Shown here piece by piece: positions 8,981-13,796 of a DNA stretch of 13,796 bases. Under the pieces are notes generated by a model, which was not told the origin of the DNA, made no database searches, and saw nothing but the letters and a program-made list of their open reading frames with translations. The stretch is from positions 25,016 through 38,811 of the forward strand of contig QZLH01000776.1 in assembly GCA_003833135.1 (NCBI GenBank), in the 5' to 3' direction. The first letter of the stretch is position 1. Each line of letters opens with the position of its first letter. Both the position numbers and the translations under genes were made by a program. The stretch is from Oehlia diaphana. Lineage: Eukaryota; Glomeromycota; Glomeromycetes; Glomerales; Glomeraceae.

Positions 8981-9475
8981 AAGAGTTCCCAAAATAATGT
9001 ATCTAAATTTTTCAACTACTTACGGAATCCTCGTTAGTCGTTACGTCCTGATGCTCCACTCTTTTATTAGAATGGTTACCATCTACAGCAAACTAATCAA
9101 TTTAACAGATACTTTCAAAACGCTATATAAACCTTCACAACTGACAATGGATATTGGTGATTCGTTTTTCTTACCTTCACCTTACTTATTTCCACCATCC
9201 ATCCCTATTAATAATATCTTTCTTCCCCTCTTTAGACTCTCTTTCGGCTTTTTAGTATTATTCCCGATTTTGCTTTCTTTCTTTGTAAATTGAGATTAGA
9301 ACTCAGTTAAGTCCAGGCCGATTAGTGCTCTTGTAATTTCTTGAGCCTGTTAAAGAACACCATTAGTTTCTTCGTTTATCTGCGGGTTAAGAAATGATAT
9401 ATTTAGCCACCCATTAACGCCTAATAACGATGATTGGATTTTTTGCGTTTCAATTCGGAACCAATTAGCATTAGA
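8981..9475 (-). pseudogene. Candidate decayed coding region, one frame with TAR stops
   Basis: The DNA here is GC-richer than both flanks. One minus-strand frame reads protein-like from 9475 downwards (ETQKIQSSLLGVNGWLNIS..., ITRALIGLDLTEF, KKPKESLKRGRKILLIGMDG, KKNESPISIV) for about 165 codons with no frameshift needed. It is broken at 9350, 9296, 9182, 9083, 9041 and 9020 (TAA, except TAG at 9083) and ends with TAA at 8978. All are TAA or TAG, none TGA. The opposite strand has an intact 98-codon frame (8997-9293) whose hydrophobic, Pro/Phe-rich end looks like the shadow of a Lys-rich antisense frame. Seven stops in 165 codons is only modestly below chance for this base composition, so the call is tentative. 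No family recognised. Confidence 0.3.
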
Positions 9476-9547
9476 AAATAATTAATACGTAAGTACAGTA
9501 GTTAAAAAAAAAAATAAAACTATAATTACCAGAAACAGGTACATTTA

Positions 9548-9867
9548 AATAAACCGAGAGAATGATTTCAGCAATATTAAATTTACATAGTACTTGTTTT
9601 TTATCGAAGGTTTAACTACTACGCTAGTTTCTGTAAGCCACGGGAATGTAATACAATGACCATCTTGTGATTCAACATATTATGGTTCAGACGTTCTCTT
9701 AATATTCCTCAAAAAAATTTTCTTTTTGTTTTCCATAGGTAAGAGTTGTAGCTACTGTACATGCTATGTGAAGAAGTATTACCTGGTACAACCATGCCAG
9801 ACTGTTAGGTCATAAGGAATTCTCTGAATACATCCCGAGATGCAGCAGGTACTGTCGCCACATGAGT
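9548..9867 (-). pseudogene. Candidate decayed coding region, upstream part
   Basis: Two overlapping minus-strand frames look coding. One is open from 9867 to a TGA at 9709-9711 with a single TAA at 9805-9807 (HVATVPAASRDVFREFLMT before it, SGMVVPGNTSSHSMYSSYNS after it). The other starts with an ATG at 9736-9734 and runs to a TAA at 9545-9547 with one TAA at 9680-9682 (MENKKKIFLRNIKRTSEP, then YVESQDGHCITFPWLTE). A switch between them near 9710-9736 would be needed for one protein. It lies directly upstream, on the same strand, of the 8981-9475 relic, so both may be remains of one gene. I cannot name a family, and translated GC-richer DNA can look protein-like by chance. Confidence 0.25.
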
Positions 9868-10235
9868 TTATAGATTTTTAAATATGTTTAAGCACCTCTC
9901 ACTAATCCATATGTGACAGTCCTTATTATAAAATCCTTTCATACTACTTTTGCATATAATATCATTACAGCACGCGATTGCCATACTGTATCTCAAGCCT
10001 GTAGAGAATCCCAAATTACTTGGCAAAATAGTGACCACCAGGACAGAGGGTACAAACGCAACCCTTTTGAGCCGAACCCCCCCACACACAAAGGATCAAT
10101 ACCGCATGTTCCTCGAATGTCACGTTTTTTGAGTTTGCGCTTTATTCGCCAGTGCGGTAATTACTGGAATTTTAGTCGCATCTATATATCAGATAAAGCT
10201 TCCTCAACTCATTACATAACATTGTGAAGTAGTCA
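9868..10235. other. GC-richer segment, coding status unclear
   Basis: Open frames exist on both strands: 104 codons on + at 9913-10227, 73 codons on - at 9868-10089. Another minus frame with TAA breaks contains VTFEEHAVLILCVWGG and GCVCTLCPGGHYF. None dominates and none is recognised. The segment shares its composition with 8981-9867 and may belong to the same relic. Confidence 0.3.
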
Positions 10236-10478
10236 TTGATATTTTTTAATTGTTCCCTCAGATATTCCTATTTGGTCCCTTTTTCTCGTTTTGAAATTAT
10301 TATGCGAATTAATGACAGTTTGTTCTTTCTCAACTATCGAAATGATATCTTCTGACTTAGCCGATATAATAACGTATCTATTACGTAATATTTTGTCACA
10401 AGTATGTCGGTTATTGTATTTATAAAGTAGGATATGTATTTGTGAAGTGAAGAAAAGATACCAAAATTCCGTAAAAGT
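10233..10478 (-). CDS. Hypothetical exon or relic, 81 open codons without a start
   Basis: The minus strand is open from 10478 to a TGA at 10233-10235. The C-terminal half is hydrophilic and well mixed (YVIISAKSEDIISIVEKEQ, INSHNNFKTRKRDQIGIS), unlike noise in this AT-rich DNA. There is no methionine, so it would have to be a last exon or a truncated relic. The plus strand has a 61-codon antisense frame (10240-10425) preceded by an acceptor-like TTCCCTCAG, which is the weaker alternative. An open run of this length is not rare by chance in the window, so the case rests on composition. Confidence 0.3.
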   Translation of the reverse strand, partial: TFTEFWYLFFTSQIHILLYKYNNRHTCDKILRNRYVIISAKSEDIISIVEKEQTVINSHNNFKTRKRDQIGISEGTIKKYQ

Positions 10479-10739
10479 TCACTTTATTAGTTCTTTAGCT
10501 TGCTGTTTCATATGAAGACTGACGGTTTATATAACTCTATTTATTTTAAGACAAGACATTTTTGTGTATCAAGAATAATACATATCATAATTAAAATTTT
10601 TTTACTGCGGAATTATAAATAAAATTGCAAATTTCGGAAAGAGTTATTCATTTGTCAATCGTTACATAAGTCAACATTTCTGTACCATAATATTTAATTT
10701 CCGATGATGATCGACTCTCTTTTTGCTATTGAAATTACT

Positions 10740-11160
10740 AAAAGCTCACTGGTGGTGATGGACAAAACTGGCCAGCATTACACCATAAATTCACAACTAC
10801 TATAACCTTTTTATAGTCCAAATCCATTATTTTGCCAATGAGGAGATCCTGTATCCATACCTGTTTTTTCAAGTTTTGTCGATCCTTGTTTAGTTCTCAT
10901 GATCTTATGTTCTGGAATGTACATCGATTTAATTTGTAATTCATTCTCCTCTGAATGAAATTCCTTATATATTATACTGTACTGTATATTAATATTATTC
11001 TTACTATTCTGGTAATCTGGTTTCACGTTATTTATTTTTTCCCATTGATCAATAATTTGGCTTTGTCAAATTTTTCACGCGATCTTTTTCAGCATAAATA
11101 AACACGACTGGTTTTATAACTTCTATATACTTTCATCTCTTTCGGCCTTTCTTCCTTTCT
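10740..11160 (-). other. Overlapping short minus-strand open frames, possible gene debris
   Basis: A 71-codon ATG frame (11026-10811) contains EFHSEENELQIKSMYIPEHK. An overlapping frame running from about 10898 to about 10745 contains VWIQDLLIGKIMDLDYKKV. Further upstream on the minus strand, near 11050-11130, 27 codons read KYIEVIKPVVFIYAEKDRV. Each looks plausible but they are in different frames without convincing splice sites between them. The segment ends in CTGGCCAGCATTA (10768-10780), a motif shared with 11506-11561. Confidence 0.2.
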
Positions 11161-11495
11161 TTATAACTTTGCGTTAACGAAATCAGATTTTCTTCCAATA
11201 CTATAATGTTACCATAATGTTCATATAAAACCAATCATATGAATATCTGATATAAATAAAGAATTTTAAATCAAAGAAACAATAACTCAAAAATCATATC
11301 CTAAAAAATTATTAATAATCACACCAAAATTTTTCCAAAAAAATAAGATCGAAATAATTTTCTGTATTAAATGCATAGAATAATTTATTACCGTATTTTG
11401 CTGTTAGTATAATTAAGGAGGTTTCTTAATATACAGTGGGGTGTACGATATTAACGTACGAACTGGCTAATGCTAACGCTATCACGTGCAAATGC

Positions 11496-11580
11496 ATAAG
11501 CACCCCTGGCCAGAATTATGGTATTTTGGCCAGAATTATGAGGATCTTGGCCGGCATTAAGTGCAAAAAAGGGTGCTTAT
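11496..11580. repeat. 10-bp perfect inverted repeat ATAAGCACCC / GGGTGCTTAT
   Basis: The arms are at 11496-11505 and 11571-11580 and enclose the ~20 bp tandem repeat. A third complementary block, GGGGTG at 11437-11442, can compete for CACCCC at 11501-11506, so alternative hairpins are possible. Confidence 0.75.
11506..11561. repeat. Three-unit tandem repeat YTGGCCRGMATTAWG
   Basis: CTGGCCAGAATTATG (11506-11520), TTGGCCAGAATTATG (11526-11540) and TTGGCCGGCATTAAG (11547-11561) are spaced 20 and 21 bases apart. A fourth dispersed match, CTGGCCAGCATTA, lies at 10768-10780. Confidence 0.85.
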
Positions 11581-11965
11581 ATACCGCAAAATACAATAAA
11601 TTTTACGTTAGAAAATTTACAGGAATTAATAGATTTTACAACTCAGAATTGTGACAATATTTATATCATATGGCCGCATCCGCAATATCACGTGTTATTG
11701 CTAAGCCACCTTAATTCAAAATAAATCCTCCACTATGACAAAATAAAGATAAAAAGTGTTGAAGAAGCAAGTTTTAGCTTCCTTCAATATATATCACTAA
11801 AAATATCTTTGTAAATAGGAAACTACAAAAGAAAAAAAAGAAGTCAAAACAAAATTTTTTTAAGAAAAAAATGCCAGAAAAGAAAAAAATAGAAACAGAA
11901 AAACCAGTTAAAAAATAAAAAAAACTATTTACTATAACGATTCATACAACTTAAAAATGGTAAGT

Positions 11966-12105
11966 TAGGTGGGTTGTTAACTATGTTAGATGGGTTAACC
12001 CGGGTTTTTATACTAAGTTTTTTTTGTTTTAACGTGAAAAATATTAAATCCCGTGTACGCTGATCAATTTGACGATAACCTATAATTGCGATGAACCAAC
12101 CCACC
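11966..12105. repeat. Inverted repeat GGTGGGTTG / CAACCCACC with internal palindrome
   Basis: The arms at 11968-11976 and 12097-12105 are exact. Inside the left half, TTAGRTGGGTT occurs twice (11966, 11987), and GGGTTAACCC at 11992-12001 is a perfect palindrome followed by CGGGTT. The set resembles a tiny transposon or a nested hairpin. A 78-codon minus-strand frame overlaps it (11925-12161) and is probably incidental. Confidence 0.6.
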
Positions 12106-12161
12106 GATATGTTGCTAATAAAATAGCAATATACTGTATCAGATATTAAGATAATTAACAA

Positions 12162-12560
12162 TTTTAATTTAAAAATTCTTTTTGTTAATTGGATTTTGAA
12201 AACATAATAAAATAATTATGAGTAATTTTTTATTGAACATTTTTGTCCTAATTATAAAAAAAACCAAGAAAATAAAACAATATAATTGAAAAATAATGAA
12301 ATGTAAATAATCAAAAAAAAAAGGAAATGAAAAAAGAAATTAAATAAATAAAAGAAATAAATTAAATACTAAACTTTACACAAGAAAATTAAAGTTAAAC
12401 TTTCATTTGCAAAAGCTAAATTTCTTATATTACCCTTAGTTTATAAAATACTAACATTGATAAGGGCCATTTGGTTATGTTAAAAAATTTATAGAGCAAT
12501 GTAAGATTAAAGCTATTAACTTAAAATTGAATATTTTAGCTCAGTTGTATAAAGAATTTA
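12162..12560. other. Gene-free AT-rich spacer
   Basis: A-rich runs and simple AT sequence downstream (on the minus strand) of the intact gene's 3' UTR. Nothing further seen. Confidence 0.5.
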
Positions 12561-12574
12561 TCATTCATGGAACT

Positions 12575-12580
12575 TTTATT
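12575..12580 (-). promoter_or_regulatory. Poly(A) signal of the 189-residue gene
   Basis: AATAAA on the minus strand, about 49 bases past the stop, in a block that is conserved in the pseudogene copy near 8344. Conservation across both copies supports its role. Confidence 0.65.
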
Positions 12581-12628
12581 TCGAACCTTAAAAGTAAAAT
12601 AAAAAAAGAGGAAATAGTTTCTTAGCCT

Positions 12629-13198
12629 TTAGAAAGAATTCTGGAATCCTGTATTCCTCGTATCTTGCATATTGTAAGAAACAGTTTCGTTACTGTAAGT
12701 GTCATTATTTGAATATACTTCTTGGGAAGTAGATTGAGTATTATTGAAGGATTGTTGTTGAATATGTTGAATATCATTTTGCTGATAAATATGATGCTGG
12801 ATTTGTTGCTGAATCTGTTGTTGAATTAGGAATTGTAAATTATAATGGTGCGACAACTGGTAATCAGGAATGTGAGATAGATTAATTCTATCATTTAAGA
12901 GTCTCGCATTTTCTAATGGGTGCAATTCGATATACTGAAATGTAACGTGATAGATACGTGTATCGTTCGGTAAAGGAAAGTAAAATTCAAATGTAACGTT
13001 TTGAGGTACAGGAGTTGCGATATTAACATTATGCAAGGCGTTTAGGCTCATATTAGATGTTCCTACGTCGTTAGTTGAAGTATGTTGGATATTGCCATTG
13101 ATATTATTATTAAGAATTTGTTGAGAAACGGAGCTGTCTTCAGCTTGGTCCATTGATAAATTGTAATAATCTTGTGTATTTTGGTTATTTGAATTCAT
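12629..13198 (-). CDS. Asn/Gln-rich orphan protein, 189 residues, single exon
   Basis: An uninterrupted ATG-to-TAA frame, the longest in the window, with the same start context (AACATGAAT) as its paralogue. Residues 1-60 are low-complexity and Asn/Gln/Ser-rich. Residues 66-112 form the only compact-looking part, with VTFEFYFPLPNDTRIYHVTF and a following acidic/Leu segment. Residues 122-150 are a Gln-rich tract (LIQQQIQQQIQHH...). The tail ends SYNMQDTRNTGFQNSF. There is no signal peptide, membrane segment or known catalytic motif. It may be a prion-like or coiled-coil-forming protein, but the function is unknown. Support for a real gene comes from the broken copy at 7719-8257: it keeps the FEFY...NDTR core and the Gln tract, and shares 5' and 3' flanks. 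Expression is likely driven from the TATA-like box at 13357-13366. Confidence 0.8.
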   Translation of the reverse strand: MNSNNQNTQDYYNLSMDQAEDSSVSQQILNNNINGNIQHTSTNDVGTSNMSLNALHNVNIATPVPQNVTFEFYFPLPNDTRIYHVTFQYIELHPLENARLLNDRINLSHIPDYQLSHHYNLQFLIQQQIQQQIQHHIYQQNDIQHIQQQSFNNTQSTSQEVYSNNDTYSNETVSYNMQDTRNTGFQNSF

Positions 13199-13356
13199 GT
13201 TGTTTAAAATCCAAATGATAATATTAAGTAAAAAATGAAAAATAACTAATATGATTAGGAAATTTAAAATTTGAAGGGTGATTAATTTTTTACTCTTTAA
13301 ACTAGATGGAAGGGTTTTAGAATTTTTTTAGGTTGTTTTTCTTTGACAAGATGGGC

Positions 13357-13366
13357 TTTATATATA
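13357..13366 (-). promoter_or_regulatory. TATA-like box of the 189-residue gene
   Basis: TATATATAAA on the minus strand, about 160 bases upstream of the ATG and just outside the conserved duplication block. Next to it upstream is TTTTTGGGAACTC, a 12-base core of which recurs at 8983-8994. AT-rich DNA makes TATA-like matches common, so position and neighbouring motif carry the call. Confidence 0.4.
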
Positions 13367-13464
13367 TGATTGAGTTCCCAAAAATCAGAGAGTACAGTAC
13401 ATTAAAATTTTAGCTATGTATAAAAATACGTTGTTATATTAAGTTTTTATTGTTTTTATTTATT

Positions 13465-13598
13465 GTTTATATTGAGTATATATCCCTTTTTTTACATTAT
13501 TACAAAACAATCTAATTATCACACTTTAAAAATCACATTATTCATAATAATGGTTTAAATGTGATACAATATGAATTATAAATAATTTTTTTACGTCG

Positions 13599-13646
<48 letters not shown>

Positions 13647-13781
13647 CTTTTTTTTTTTTTTTTTTTAAACCATAATTTTTTTTTTTTTTTTTTTTTTTTA
13701 ATTTTTTTTTTTTTTTTTTTTTTTTGTTTATTTTTTTAATATAAACCCTTTTTTTTTACATTATTAAAAATAATCTAATTA
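13465..13781. repeat. ~55-bp direct repeats bracketing giant poly-T tracts
   Basis: Copy 1 (13465-13518) and copy 2 (13726-13781) share GTTTAT, CCC, a T-run, ACATTATTA and AATCTAATTA in the same order. Between them lie T-runs of 42 (13601-13642), 19 (13648-13666), 24 (13676-13699) and 24 (13702-13725) bases, separated by AACCC- or AAACC-type fragments that look like stubs of the same repeat. An inverted pair ATCACATT (13532) / AATGTGAT (13558) lies inside. The run lengths are the least reliable bases in the window. Confidence 0.8.
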
Positions 13782-13796
13782 ATATCAGTACAAATT

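Larger units (their letters stand above)
11411..11716. mobile_element. Putative 306-bp inverted-repeat element
   Basis: AATTAAGGAGGTTT at 11411-11424 matches the reverse complement of AAGCCACCTTAATT at 11703-11716 at 12 of 14 positions. TTAA occurs at both ends (11413-11416 and 11711-11714), which would suit a TTAA-targeting non-autonomous element (piggyBac-like habit), but TTAA is common in this DNA. The interior is GC-richer and has its own repeats: an inverted pair at 11496-11505 / 11571-11580, a three-unit ~20 bp tandem, and ATCACGTG near both ends (11481 and 11687). A 72-codon open frame inside (11436-11654) is a by-product of the repeats and is not called as a gene. Confidence 0.4.

Noticed and set aside
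8997..9293. 98-codon plus-strand open frame
   Set aside because: Looks like the antisense shadow of a Lys-rich minus frame; Pro/Phe/Leu-rich with no recognisable domain. Not excluded, but less likely than the minus reading.
8981..9475. Reassigned genetic code (TAA/TAG read as Gln)
   Set aside because: The intact gene at 12629-13198 encodes its many Gln with CAA/CAG and ends in TAA, and the pseudogene copy agrees, so the standard code holds.
9913..10227. 104-codon plus-strand open frame
   Set aside because: Long, but lies in a GC-richer segment where several frames on both strands stay open; no motif and no start or stop context to support it.
11436..11654. 72-codon plus-strand open frame
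   Set aside because: Runs through an inverted repeat and a 20-bp tandem repeat; repetitive peptide is a by-product.
11925..12161. 78-codon minus-strand open frame
   Set aside because: Overlaps the GGTGGGTTG inverted repeat and palindrome; no supporting motif, though the middle (VGWFIAIIGYRQIDQRTRD) is not obviously noise.

Overview
The window is strongly AT-rich eukaryotic DNA, roughly a quarter G+C by eye. It has long A/T homopolymers, a high density of short repeats and very little intact coding sequence. Splice-like signals in the repeat array (GTAAGT donors, CTAAY branch motifs, T-tract plus TAG acceptors about 70 bases apart) and an Asn/Gln-rich orphan protein fit an AT-rich fungus. An arbuscular mycorrhizal fungus of the Rhizophagus type is my best guess. 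This is inference from sequence style, not from a marker gene. No rRNA, tRNA, CRISPR or bacterial operon structure was seen.

Layout. 1-169 is the 3' end of a + strand gene that begins outside the window. 509-827 (-) looks like a decayed coding relic. 900-3330 is gene-free and packed with small repeats: an ATTTT microsatellite, a ~105 bp inverted repeat, several direct-repeat clusters and possible ends of a non-autonomous element. 3877-4748 is a tandem array of eight short exon-like units separated by intron-like spacers, with similar CACRTG-containing inverted ends at 3859 and 4931. It is followed by a perfect 28 bp palindrome and GC-richer repeats to about 5.4 kb. 5.4-7.6 kb shows nothing convincing.

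The clearest biology is a duplicated gene. A 189-residue Asn/Gln-rich protein is encoded at 12629-13198 (-), with a TATA-like box and a poly(A) signal. A second copy at 7719-8257 (+) lies in opposite orientation and matches through the 5' flank, the whole coding region and the 3' UTR. It is broken by three reading-frame changes and is a pseudogene.

Between the two copies, 8.98-10.5 kb is GC-richer than its surroundings. Its minus strand carries coding-like frames interrupted by stops, probably an old gene or element relic that I cannot name. 11.41-11.72 kb looks like a small inverted-repeat element with an internal ~20 bp tandem repeat. 11.97-12.11 kb holds another inverted repeat rich in GGGTT. 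The window ends in giant poly-T tracts between two copies of a ~55 bp direct repeat. The only apparently complete gene is 12629-13198, so no pathway can be reconstructed.
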